From positions 1 to 7,736 of the forward strand of contig QMNJ01000071.1 in assembly GCA_003647715.1 (NCBI GenBank): DNA of 7,736 bases. The letters are read 5' to 3'. This DNA comes from Candidatus Coatesiibacteriota bacterium. GTDB taxonomy: Bacteria > RBG-13-66-14 > B26-G2. This document shows positions 1-6,064 of this stretch, piece by piece. A program made the position numbers and the translations under genes. Every line of letters begins with the position of its first letter. Positions within the stretch are counted from its first letter, which is position 1. A model generated the notes under the pieces. It did no database searches. It was not told where the DNA came from and worked only from the letters and a program-made list of their open reading frames with translations.

Positions 1-29
1 ATATTTTTAATCTTTCAAAGAGGGAATAT

Positions 30-1049
30 ATGTGGAGAGATAAGAAGTTTCTGATAGGGGTGGCGGTAAGTGTAGTCATCATAATATTAATAGGTTTTCA
101 GATAAACTTTAGAGATGTATTGAGCACCTTAAAGAAAGCAAATTATACACTAATTATTGTTTCTATGATTGTTTTTCTGGTCAGTTTTATATTCAGGGCA
201 GTAAGGTGGCATTATATTCTATATGAGGTAAGGAATGTATCCTTTATGCCCCTCTTCAGTTCTATTATGATTGGCTTTATGGCGAATTGTATATTCCCTG
301 TGCGACTTGGGGAGTTTGTAAGGGCTTATATTATCTCAAAGTATGCACGAATAAGCAAGACAACTAGCGTTGCCAGTGTGTTATTAACAAGAATGTTTGA
401 TGGTTTTGCAATAATTGCTATATGGCTTGGATTGGTAATCGTGCTGGGTTATAAGAAGTCAGAGAGCATATGGATGGCTGGTTTTATCGGAGTAATAATA
501 TATGCAATTACTGGAGTATTATTTATTCTCTTCTATAGAAACCACAAAGCAACTTCAAGATTATTTGAGAGATTTTTTGCTTTGTTCTCATTGAGGGTAG
601 CAGTGAAAGTAAGGAGGGGAATAGATAAGTTTGTGAAGGGTATGGGGGTGTTAAAAAGTCCCAGGAGAATCCTGATGTCTTTTATACTTTCTCTCTGTGT
701 GTGGGGAACAATAGTTCTTTCCACCTGGATGGTGATTGAATCATTCCATTTTAGTGAGATTATGCCTTATTATACACCGTTTATTGTAACCGCACTGGTG
801 GCTATTGGTATCTCAATTCCATCATCTCCAAGCAATCTGGGGACTTTTGAGGTTTCAAGCGTATTAGCAGTGAAGATTTCAAACTCTAGCGTCACCAGCG
901 GTGAGGCACTGACTTTTTCTATTTTACTACACCTATCACAACTTATTCCTGTTATAATATTAGGGTTTGTTTTTATGTGGATTAGTCATTTAAAGTTGTC
1001 GCAGTTGGCGGTAGCAAAGGATGATAAATTACCAAGTTTGGAGAATTGA
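30..1049 (+). CDS. LPG-synthase-TM / flippase-like multi-pass membrane protein
   Basis: A 339-aa integral membrane protein of the lysylphosphatidylglycerol synthase transmembrane (UPF0104/YbhN-like) family. Roughly eight hydrophobic segments are visible, near residues 8-24, 38-56, 72-90, 113-139, 147-169, 213-236, 249-265 and 295-317. Family hallmarks are R92-LGE-x2-R98 in the third segment region, TRMFDG at 120-125, and the P-S-S-P-x3-G-x2-E stretch at 264-274. The soluble aminoacyl-transferase domain of MprF is absent, so this is the membrane part alone, as in many stand-alone homologues. These are proposed to move lipids or lipid-linked sugars across the membrane; the substrate cannot be told from sequence. 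The start is supported by AGAGGG at 19-24, 5 nt before the ATG. It is followed after 15 nt by the PilZ gene, so the two are probably in one operon that may begin upstream of the window. Confidence 0.88.
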   Translation: MWRDKKFLIGVAVSVVIIILIGFQINFRDVLSTLKKANYTLIIVSMIVFLVSFIFRAVRWHYILYEVRNVSFMPLFSSIMIGFMANCIFPVRLGEFVRAYIISKYARISKTTSVASVLLTRMFDGFAIIAIWLGLVIVLGYKKSESIWMAGFIGVIIYAITGVLFILFYRNHKATSRLFERFFALFSLRVAVKVRRGIDKFVKGMGVLKSPRRILMSFILSLCVWGTIVLSTWMVIESFHFSEIMPYYTPFIVTALVAIGISIPSSPSNLGTFEVSSVLAVKISNSSVTSGEALTFSILLHLSQLIPVIILGFVFMWISHLKLSQLAVAKDDKLPSLEN

Positions 1050-1064
1050 GCAAGGAGTAAGCGT

Positions 1065-1445
1065 ATGGGTTCTAAACGACAGGAAAAGCGTAGGTTTAAA
1101 AGGGTAAAAGCCCGTTTGAGGGGAGGGGTTGTTCAATCCAGGAAATCTGATAAAAAGAGTGCTTTGAGGACAGTTGATATAAGTCAGGGTGGTATATACT
1201 GTGATACAAGCCATTATATCGAGCCATATACCATAGTTCATGTTCACCTTATTCTTGAGAAGGGTAAGAGAACGAAGGGGAAGCAGAAGGAGATAGAGTG
1301 TGATGGAATTGTGGTTAGAACTGAGAGGAAGGGGAAGCCCACCAGAGAATTCTCGCATAGTGTGGCAATATATTTTCTTGATATATCTGATGAAGATAGG
1401 GAACTTATTGGTGAGATAGTGAATGAGAGTGGAGCCGAGGAGTGA
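1065..1445 (+). CDS. PilZ domain protein, probable c-di-GMP receptor
   Basis: A 126-aa basic protein that is essentially a single PilZ domain. Both parts of the c-di-GMP-binding signature are present: an RxxxR motif at R9-R13 (sequence RRFKR) and DxSxxG at D38-G43 (DISQGG), with the usual beta-barrel strands after it. PilZ proteins bind cyclic di-GMP and pass the signal to partners controlling surface behaviour, polysaccharide export or motility. No output domain is attached, so it would act through a partner protein. AAGGAG at 1052-1057 lies 7 nt before the ATG. The stop codon overlaps the next gene by one base (TGATG at 1443-1447), which suggests translational coupling with the membrane-anchored protein downstream. 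Confidence 0.88.
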   Translation: MGSKRQEKRRFKRVKARLRGGVVQSRKSDKKSALRTVDISQGGIYCDTSHYIEPYTIVHVHLILEKGKRTKGKQKEIECDGIVVRTERKGKPTREFSHSVAIYFLDISDEDRELIGEIVNESGAEE

Positions 1446-2215
1446 TGCGATTACGAGGCGTTAGTCCAGGCATTAACAAATTCCTAATAATAGCAGTAAT
1501 TTCATTGATTGTAAGTTTTGTGACTTCGCACTGTGCAAGGGGTAAAGAGGCGGGTAAGACCCCATCTCCCCCTCCACCAATAGAGTATCAGGTTGGATAT
1601 ATAAGCACCGAGAATCCATATTTAGATAGATATATTAGAATGAATATAGCTGTTGCGCCATCATCAACTGTGGAGGAGCTAAATGAATTGATGCGGTATT
1701 TTGCTGATGATAAGTATGCCGACTTTGATAAGGTCAGGATAGACATTTATGATAATCTGGAAGTTGCAGAGGATGTTTCGGGTGACCCTGCACACCTTCT
1801 TGCAAAGCTGGAGATGACAAAACCAAATTTTAGGAAGATGGAGGTCTATGACATTGTCCGGGAGGAAGAGAGAGGGCAGTCAGATGTTTTAATAGATGAG
1901 GAGAAGGTTGTGTATTTAGGTCCAAAGAGCACCACAATGTTTGGTTCAGTGGCGCAGGCGAATGAGTTACTCAATGTGATGGAGGAATATCCGAATAGAG
2001 CCATATATACACTTATCTGGCTCCAACCCCAGAAATCCAAGTTGACCTATTCTGTCAGGCAGAGAATGCTGGTAAGGAAGATAGAGGGTATTTCAGAGGA
2101 GATATGGCAGGGTATGACTCTGGAGAGGATTGAAAGAGCAGCGAAGGGGTCGGGATTCGGGGGAAAGAAGACACCCGGGATAACATACACACTGAAGCCG
2201 TATCAATCAGAGTAG
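1445..2215 (+). CDS. Membrane-anchored extracytoplasmic protein, unknown function
   Basis: A 256-aa protein I cannot assign to a family. After a short basic N-terminus there is one hydrophobic segment (about residues 12-28), then a Pro-rich linker (SPPPP at 41-45) and a soluble alpha/beta-looking region, so the bulk should lie outside the cytoplasm. Residues 65-106 (a beta strand, a helix with EELNEL, then KVRIDIYDN) resemble small alpha/beta domains of secreted proteins, but that is only an impression. A Cys at position 30 follows the hydrophobic segment, but the residue before it is His, so it is not a good lipobox. Start choice: the ATG at 1445 overlaps the PilZ stop by one base; a GTG at 1442 directly in front is the alternative and adds one residue. 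GGAG at 1431-1434 or GAGGAG at 1437-1442 could be the ribosome-binding site. Confidence 0.75.
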   Translation: MRLRGVSPGINKFLIIAVISLIVSFVTSHCARGKEAGKTPSPPPPIEYQVGYISTENPYLDRYIRMNIAVAPSSTVEELNELMRYFADDKYADFDKVRIDIYDNLEVAEDVSGDPAHLLAKLEMTKPNFRKMEVYDIVREEERGQSDVLIDEEKVVYLGPKSTTMFGSVAQANELLNVMEEYPNRAIYTLIWLQPQKSKLTYSVRQRMLVRKIEGISEEIWQGMTLERIERAAKGSGFGGKKTPGITYTLKPYQSE

Positions 2216-2254
2216 GTTATTTTATTGGTGTTAAGCACAGTTGTATATAAAAAG

Positions 2255-2283
2255 TTGCATAATTTATGTTATCCTGATATAAT
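2255..2283 (+). promoter_or_regulatory. Sigma70-type promoter with extended -10, upstream of the RiPP operon
   Basis: A perfect TATAAT at 2278-2283 is preceded by TGA (2275-2277), giving the extended -10 pattern TGNTATAAT. A partial -35 element, TTGCAT at 2255-2260 (first three bases of the consensus), lies exactly 17 nt upstream. Transcription should start near 2290, only about 15 nt before the ATG at 2305, so the untranslated leader would consist of little more than the Shine-Dalgarno sequence. The promoter would drive the propeller gene and the kinase-PqqD-radical SAM-peptide run behind it. Confidence 0.65.
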
Positions 2284-2288
2284 TTATT

Positions 2289-2298
2289 AGGAGGTGAT
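2289..2298 (+). promoter_or_regulatory. Very strong Shine-Dalgarno site
   Basis: AGGAGGTGAT is a ten-base perfect match to the anti-Shine-Dalgarno end of 16S rRNA, placed so that the GGAGG core ends 10 nt before the ATG at 2305. It fixes that start and is the best ribosome-binding site in the window. It lies at or next to the predicted transcription start. Confidence 0.8.
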
Positions 2299-2304
2299 AA
2301 TTGG

Positions 2305-3126
2305 ATGAAATATTTGTTAATTCTTATTCTAATATTTACTATCTTTTCTACTGTTGATTCGGCATATATAGTTAAGGAATTTTATGCTCCACCAACATGT
2401 CTTTATCCACTTGGTATTACGATTGATGATACAGGCGATTATATGTGGATTTCAGATATCCACGGCACGATATATAAGGTGAGTTTGGATGATGAAAACC
2501 TTGGAGAAGAGATAGAACAATTTGTCCCAGACCCTCCTGTTACATCCATTGGTGGTATGGTGTATGATAGTGAGAACAACGATTTGATAGTGGTGAAGGC
2601 GAGGGAGCCGGCATCTTCAGCGATGTATACAATAGAGCTGGATGAGGGTCCAAATCAGTATGATAGCACACTGAGATTTGATATAACATTTGGCTGGCCC
2701 AACGGTTCAGCTTGGGATGATATCGAGCCGGGGATATGGATAGTCCGCGCTGATTATGTATATAGAGAATTATATCTGGTTCATAAAGATACCGGAGAGG
2801 TGCTGGAGGGTCCCATATCTGTAGATACCAAATACCCTAATGGATTGGCATACGATGGAACTTATTTATATAACCTTGGAAATTATGATGGTTACATATT
2901 AAGGTATGACAGGATGACAGGCGAGAGAGCAGATGGAGATGGATTTCCCCTTCCACCACTTTTTGAGTTGAATGAGGGGGAACTGTATTCTGGTAATCTC
3001 GTGATGAATGATGTTGGTGAGTTCTGGCAGTCATGTGAGGCAAATAGAAAGATATATTTAATAAATTTCATAAGTAACAACATTGAAACTGTAAGCATAG
3101 GTATGATTAAATGCCTTGTAAGATGA
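2305..3126 (+). CDS. Secreted beta-propeller-like protein, possibly C-terminally truncated
   Basis: A 273-aa protein with a Sec signal peptide (hydrophobic residues 3-16, likely cleavage after the Ala at 20 in VDSA). The rest is made of repeating units about 30-50 residues long, each with a Gly-x3-Asp turn, a strand ending in an aromatic, and an IYxV/LxLV-type strand followed by an acidic turn. Five can be traced: about 32-63, 81-113, 133-165, 179-206 and 229-258. This is the look of a six-bladed or NHL/SMP-30-like beta-propeller, which usually binds ligands or proteins outside the cytoplasm; no catalytic residues are recognisable. The last 15-20 residues do not continue the pattern and a closing blade is missing, so the end may have been lost. 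Its end overlaps the start of the kinase-like gene, making it the first gene of the RiPP operon by position. Whether it takes part in that pathway is unknown. Confidence 0.72.
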   Translation: MKYLLILILIFTIFSTVDSAYIVKEFYAPPTCLYPLGITIDDTGDYMWISDIHGTIYKVSLDDENLGEEIEQFVPDPPVTSIGGMVYDSENNDLIVVKAREPASSAMYTIELDEGPNQYDSTLRFDITFGWPNGSAWDDIEPGIWIVRADYVYRELYLVHKDTGEVLEGPISVDTKYPNGLAYDGTYLYNLGNYDGYILRYDRMTGERADGDGFPLPPLFELNEGELYSGNLVMNDVGEFWQSCEANRKIYLINFISNNIETVSIGMIKCLVR

Positions 3127-3965
3127 ATGATGTCAACACCAGAAACATATCTCTCATTATAGCAAGGTGGGAATTTTTAATAAGAGCATTAGATGATGTC
3201 TCATATAATGTTGTAATTAAATTGAAGAACCATATGAAGAGTGCTAGAAAATATGATGACATTGAAAAGTTTAATTTGTTTATCTCGTATAATAATGGCA
3301 TTAGTAGTTCATTTTTCAAGGCATGTAATTATAAGTTAAGTGATAACGGCAATGTTCACAAACTTGAATTTCGTGATTGTGTGGGGACTATTGATTGGGA
3401 GAGTAAAAAGAGTTCAGTAGAAATATCCAATGAGGGGGTAGTTAGTATTGATTCATTTCTTAGGTATGTAACATCTTTTCTAAGTTTAGTCCAAGGGGGT
3501 GCTTTGGTTCATTCTGCTGGTATCATTAAAAATAATAGGTGTTTTATATTTCCAGGTCCCTCCATGAGCGGTAAGTCAACAATAGCTGGGCTTTTCAGAC
3601 AAAGATTTACAGTTATTGGAGAAGAGCTTTCTATTATTCTTCCTTCAAAAGAAGGATACTCAGTATATGGAACTCCATTTCTTGGTTCATCAAGCGTTTT
3701 ATCAAATTATGGTGGATATAGGTTGGGTGGTATTATATTCCACGAGAAATCTGATGGTTACAATATTCGTAAGATAGAAGAAGTTGAAGCATTGATTAGG
3801 TTTGTTGAGAATGTAACATTCTACAGTAGTTCAAAGAAATATGCTAACCTGGTATTAGAAAACTCGGAGAAGATAACAAGAAGTGTCAAAGCATTTGTCA
3901 TGGATTTTCCCAATAATAGTGAGTGGTTGAGTGAATTTGATAAGTATCTGGATGAAATGATATGA
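3111..3965 (+). CDS. HPr kinase/phosphorylase-like P-loop protein of a RiPP cluster
   Basis: A 284-aa protein of the HprK-like P-loop type found in peptide-modification loci, where it typically lies next to PqqD and radical SAM genes. The Walker A motif is GPSMSGKST at 149-157. It is preceded by LVHSAGI (132-138), the position of the His-Ser/Ala-Ala-Gly segment usual in these proteins. At the place where relatives often carry an Asp-Asp pair after the P-loop, this one reads GEEL (170-173). Authentic HPr kinase acts on Ser46 of HPr in carbon control; here the neighbours argue for a peptide substrate instead. HprK-like tailoring kinases of lasso peptides phosphorylate a C-terminal Ser, and both precursors here end in Thr. 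Start choice: the ATG at 3111 has AGG at 3099-3101 nine nt upstream; the in-frame ATG at 3123 would give a 4-nt ATGA overlap with the preceding stop. Low GC is evident by eye. Confidence 0.8.
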   Translation: MPCKMNDVNTRNISLIIARWEFLIRALDDVSYNVVIKLKNHMKSARKYDDIEKFNLFISYNNGISSSFFKACNYKLSDNGNVHKLEFRDCVGTIDWESKKSSVEISNEGVVSIDSFLRYVTSFLSLVQGGALVHSAGIIKNNRCFIFPGPSMSGKSTIAGLFRQRFTVIGEELSIILPSKEGYSVYGTPFLGSSSVLSNYGGYRLGGIIFHEKSDGYNIRKIEEVEALIRFVENVTFYSSSKKYANLVLENSEKITRSVKAFVMDFPNNSEWLSEFDKYLDEMI

Positions 3966-4225
3966 AATATAAGATTAATCCTGATGCGGTGTATAGAGAG
4001 ATAAATGGTGTTTATTATGTTCTTCTTCCTAGGGATAAGACCATACACCGATTTACTGATGTTGGTTCTTTAATCTGGCGATTAATAGATAAGAATTTTT
4101 CAGAGAGCGAAATAATCAAAGAGGTTGTCAACCAGTATGATGTTGAGGAGGAGGTTGTATTAAATGATTTGGAAAATTTTATTAAAGAGTTGGTAGAAAA
4201 GAAAATACTGTTAAAGATAGAGTGA
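3962..4225 (+). CDS. PqqD-like peptide chaperone (RiPP recognition element)
   Basis: An 87-aa protein of the PqqD family. It shows the family pattern: N-terminal beta strands (VYREINGVYYVLLP, residues 10-23), then a segment with a Gly and an IW pair (DVGSLIWRLIDK, 33-44), then a helix-turn-helix-like C-terminal half ending in an L-x3-K-x-L-L pattern (80-84). Such proteins bind the leader of a precursor peptide and present it to the partner radical SAM enzyme. It is not a PQQ gene in the strict sense, since no other pqq genes are present. Its ATG overlaps the stop of the kinase-like gene (ATGA, 3962-3965), and the radical SAM gene begins 9 nt after its own stop. This is tight coupling of the three modification proteins. 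Confidence 0.87.
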   Translation: MKYKINPDAVYREINGVYYVLLPRDKTIHRFTDVGSLIWRLIDKNFSESEIIKEVVNQYDVEEEVVLNDLENFIKELVEKKILLKIE

Positions 4226-4234
4226 GAAGACGAG

Positions 4235-5293
4235 ATGGTAGAGAGTAGATTAAATGAAAAAGAGGATTATTCTGTATGGCAGGAACTGAGGTCAAAAGCA
4301 AAGGAAGAACTTATACCTATGATTATCACTCTGGAATTGACATATAGGTGTAATTTGAGATGTAAACACTGCTATGTTGAATTTGATAAGGGTGGTGAAG
4401 AATTAACTATTAGCGAGCTTGATGGTCTCTTGGATGAATTAAAGGAGATGGGAACATTTTTACTTATATTAACAGGGGGTGAGATTTTCCTCCGTGAAGA
4501 CATTAAGGATATTCTAATTATGATTAAGCAGAAGGGTTTCGCTCAGCGAATATTCTCAAATGGCACATTGTTTGATAATTCCTGGTATGATTTCTTTGAT
4601 GATTTGCAACCAGAGAGGTTTGAGATAAGCATGTATGGCTCTAATCCGGAGGTTCACGATTCTATTACTGGCAAGGCAGGTTCTTTTGAAAGAACCGCGA
4701 ATGCAGTAAGGGAGTTATCATCAAGGGGGCATGAGGTTGTGGTCAAAACTGTATGGATGAAAGATAATTACAGGGATTTTGTAAATTGGATGAATATGGT
4801 AGAAGAACTGACCGAAGCAGTTCCTTTATGGACCTCAATAATAGCCCCATTAGATAATGGAAGTTTCTCAAACAGGAAATATATTCTAACTAATGAGCAG
4901 ATTAAGGAGTTGAGAGATACGCAGTTAGAATACTTTAAGAATAAGTATGGAGAGGAATATAAGATAGATGACTCAACTCCCTGTGATATCCAAATTCCAT
5001 CAATACCCTGCTCTGCTGGTTTTTCCTATGCTGGGATTAGTCCAGATGGTTGTGTATATCCCTGTATTCAGATAAGATTGAAAGCGGGTAATATTCGTGA
5101 AGAGAGTTTTAGAAAGATATGGAATGATTCAAAGATAATGAATTTCATAAGAGATTTGTCTAATAATCCAATTGACGAATGTTCAAAATGTATGTATAAT
5201 AAAAAGTGTATGAGATGTCCTGGAATAAGCTGGCTGGAAAGTGGTTCTTTGAGTGTTGCTAATTGGCAGTTTTGTAGGCAGGTCAGGATATAG
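4235..5293 (+). CDS. Radical SAM/SPASM peptide maturase
   Basis: A 352-aa cytoplasmic iron-sulfur enzyme. The SAM-binding 4Fe-4S cluster motif CxxxCxxC is C39-C43-C46, within the sequence TYRCNLRCKHC. The SAM-contacting GGE motif is at 81-83 (LTGGEIFLRED), followed by the TIM-barrel strands. The C-terminal SPASM domain is complete: C259, C273, C277, then C316-x2-C319-x5-C325-x2-C328 and C347, enough for two auxiliary clusters; C250 is an additional Cys. Enzymes of this type (relatives of AlbA, PqqE and anSME) make thioether or C-C links on ribosomal peptides or oxidise side chains. With PqqD directly upstream and a Cys-rich 52-aa peptide directly downstream, a sactipeptide- or ranthipeptide-like crosslinking role is the best inference. 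The ribosome-binding site is weak (AGAAG around 4225), so translation is probably coupled to PqqD. Confidence 0.9.
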   Translation: MVESRLNEKEDYSVWQELRSKAKEELIPMIITLELTYRCNLRCKHCYVEFDKGGEELTISELDGLLDELKEMGTFLLILTGGEIFLREDIKDILIMIKQKGFAQRIFSNGTLFDNSWYDFFDDLQPERFEISMYGSNPEVHDSITGKAGSFERTANAVRELSSRGHEVVVKTVWMKDNYRDFVNWMNMVEELTEAVPLWTSIIAPLDNGSFSNRKYILTNEQIKELRDTQLEYFKNKYGEEYKIDDSTPCDIQIPSIPCSAGFSYAGISPDGCVYPCIQIRLKAGNIREESFRKIWNDSKIMNFIRDLSNNPIDECSKCMYNKKCMRCPGISWLESGSLSVANWQFCRQVRI

Positions 5294-5306
5294 AGGAGGA
5301 TATATT

Positions 5307-5465
5307 ATGAGAGGTAATAAGAGGAGATATAAGAAGCCAATGATAATATCTAGCAAGGTTTTTAACAATTCACTTGCCTGTGATGCAACCGATGGTCCCC
5401 CTGGGTGTCACAGTAGTATAAAAGAAGGATGCATCGGTTTAGGAACATTTTGTTACAAAACATAA
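5307..5465 (+). CDS. Cys-rich RiPP precursor peptide 1
   Basis: A 52-aa peptide with no resemblance I can name beyond its paralogue at 5844. AGGAGG at 5294-5299 starts at the base after the maturase stop codon and lies 7 nt before the ATG, so this start is preferred over any in-frame start inside the radical SAM gene. The N-terminus is basic (MRGNKRRYKKP), then comes the conserved SSKVFN (15-20) and LAC (23-25). The core holds Cys at 25, 34, 42 and 49 with spacing C-x8-C-x7-C-x6-C and many Gly, and the peptide ends in Lys-Thr. There is no signal peptide and no double-Gly leader end. Gene order, size, Cys content and the paralogue make it the likely substrate of the radical SAM enzyme. Non-radical alternatives such as a disulfide-bonded peptide cannot be excluded. 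Confidence 0.85.
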   Translation: MRGNKRRYKKPMIISSKVFNNSLACDATDGPPGCHSSIKEGCIGLGTFCYKT

Positions 5466-5687
5466 ATTAAATCCGATAAAGTATTTGTATTTAATATACC
5501 TGTTCATATAGGAAGTCGTCTTACCAGAGGGATTAGAGAATATATATATCTTTGAGTTTATTCCAATAAGAAAACCATTTGTAGTAAAAATTTCTGATGG
5601 AGTGAGCTGGTTTCTCTCATAGTGTTGGCGCTTACAGATTAATTATATAGTTAATAGGTATTTTTTACTCAATCTCTATGCTTCTTT
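5466..5687 (+). other. AT-rich gap between the two precursor genes, no gene seen
   Basis: Together with the promoter and leader behind it, this forms a 378-nt stretch without a convincing gene between the two peptide genes. No GC-rich hairpin followed by a T run occurs after precursor 1, so readthrough toward precursor 2 is possible. A 7-bp AT-only inverted repeat (ATTAAAT at 5466-5472, ATTTAAT at 5489-5495) is too weak to call a terminator. Positions 5512-5619 are open for 36 codons but lack a usable start codon. I see no tRNA or other RNA gene here. Confidence 0.5.
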
Positions 5688-5715
5688 TTAACATAGTTTC
5701 TATATAAGTTATAAT
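5688..5715 (+). promoter_or_regulatory. Sigma70-type promoter for precursor peptide 2
   Basis: TTAACA at 5688-5693 matches the -35 consensus at five of six bases. TATAAT at 5710-5715 is a perfect -10, and the spacer is 16 nt. Transcription would start near 5722 and leave a leader of about 120 nt before the GTG at 5844. The surrounding DNA is very AT-rich, so chance matches are more likely than usual. A second TATAAT at 5787-5792 lacks a convincing -35 and is a weaker alternative. Confidence 0.55.
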
Positions 5716-5843
5716 TCAATTTGATATATTTTTTTTCTGTTTTTCAAGATAGTTCTATTATCTTATGTGATATATTAATATTAGAATATAATACATATTT
5801 GATGCTAAATTATGGCTTTTTAATTAATCTGGAGGTAATTGAA

Positions 5844-6002
5844 GTGCGAAAGAAGAAATATTCAAAACCGGCAGTGGTATCAAGTAAGGTGTTCAATTGT
5901 GCTCTGGCGTGTTCATCAACAGCTGGATTTGAGGGGTGTTATTTCAATCCAAAGGTGGATTGCGGTGTTCCCGCTGTTGGACCTGCCTGTTCTAAAACTT
6001 AG
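5844..6002 (+). CDS. Cys-rich RiPP precursor peptide 2 (paralogue of peptide 1)
   Basis: A 52-aa peptide with a GTG start set by GGAGGT at 5831-5836, 7 nt upstream, the same spacing as for peptide 1. An upstream TTG at 5721 would add 41 residues of low-complexity sequence without a ribosome-binding site and is rejected. It shares with peptide 1 the basic start, the Tyr-x-Lys-Pro segment, SSKVFN (13-18), LAC (21-23), a Thr-x-Gly and a Gly-Cys in the core, and the final Lys-Thr. Its Cys are at 19, 23, 32, 40 and 49, spaced C-x3-C-x8-C-x7-C-x8-C; the last four align with those of peptide 1 and C19 is extra. Total length is identical, because peptide 1 has two more residues at the N-terminus and peptide 2 two more between the last two Cys. 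No signal peptide is seen. It is probably expressed from its own promoter and modified by the upstream enzymes. Confidence 0.83.
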   Translation: MRKKKYSKPAVVSSKVFNCALACSSTAGFEGCYFNPKVDCGVPAVGPACSKT

Positions 6003-6064
6003 TTGAGAAGACATCCTTGTTTATTGTAAAATTCAGTAATAAACCAGCAATATGGAGGTTGCAT

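Noticed and set aside
1029..1358. Minus-strand open frame of 109 codons across the PilZ gene
   Set aside because: It is antisense to a gene with clear PilZ motifs and shows no recognisable domain.
1502..1537. Lipoprotein signal at Cys30 of the membrane-anchored protein
   Set aside because: The residues before the Cys are Thr-Ser-His; His at -1 does not fit a lipobox, so an uncleaved or normal signal segment is more likely.
5253..5306. In-frame extension of precursor 1 into the end of the radical SAM gene
   Set aside because: The ATG at 5307 has AGGAGG 7 nt upstream and aligns with the paralogue; the extension translates the SPASM end in another frame.
5466..5495. AT-only inverted repeat after precursor 1 as a terminator
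   Set aside because: Seven A-T pairs around a 16-nt loop with no T run is too weak.
5512..5619. 36-codon open stretch between the precursors
   Set aside because: It is bounded by stops and has no early start codon or ribosome-binding site. The peptide looks protein-like in places, but nothing I recognise, so it is treated as chance or an unidentifiable remnant.
5701..5736. Run of eight T residues (5729-5736) after an AT-rich stretch as a terminator
   Set aside because: The only stem available is about 5 A-T pairs, and the stretch contains the better explained -10 element.
5721..5843. In-frame N-terminal extension of precursor 2 from a TTG
   Set aside because: It has no ribosome-binding site, encodes low-complexity AT-rich sequence and would overlap the predicted promoter start. 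The GTG at 5844 has GGAGGT at the right distance and matches precursor 1 in length.
6017..6064. Longer HtrA N-terminus from a TTG
   Set aside because: The ATG at 6065 has a strong ribosome-binding site and places a proper signal segment at the N-terminus.
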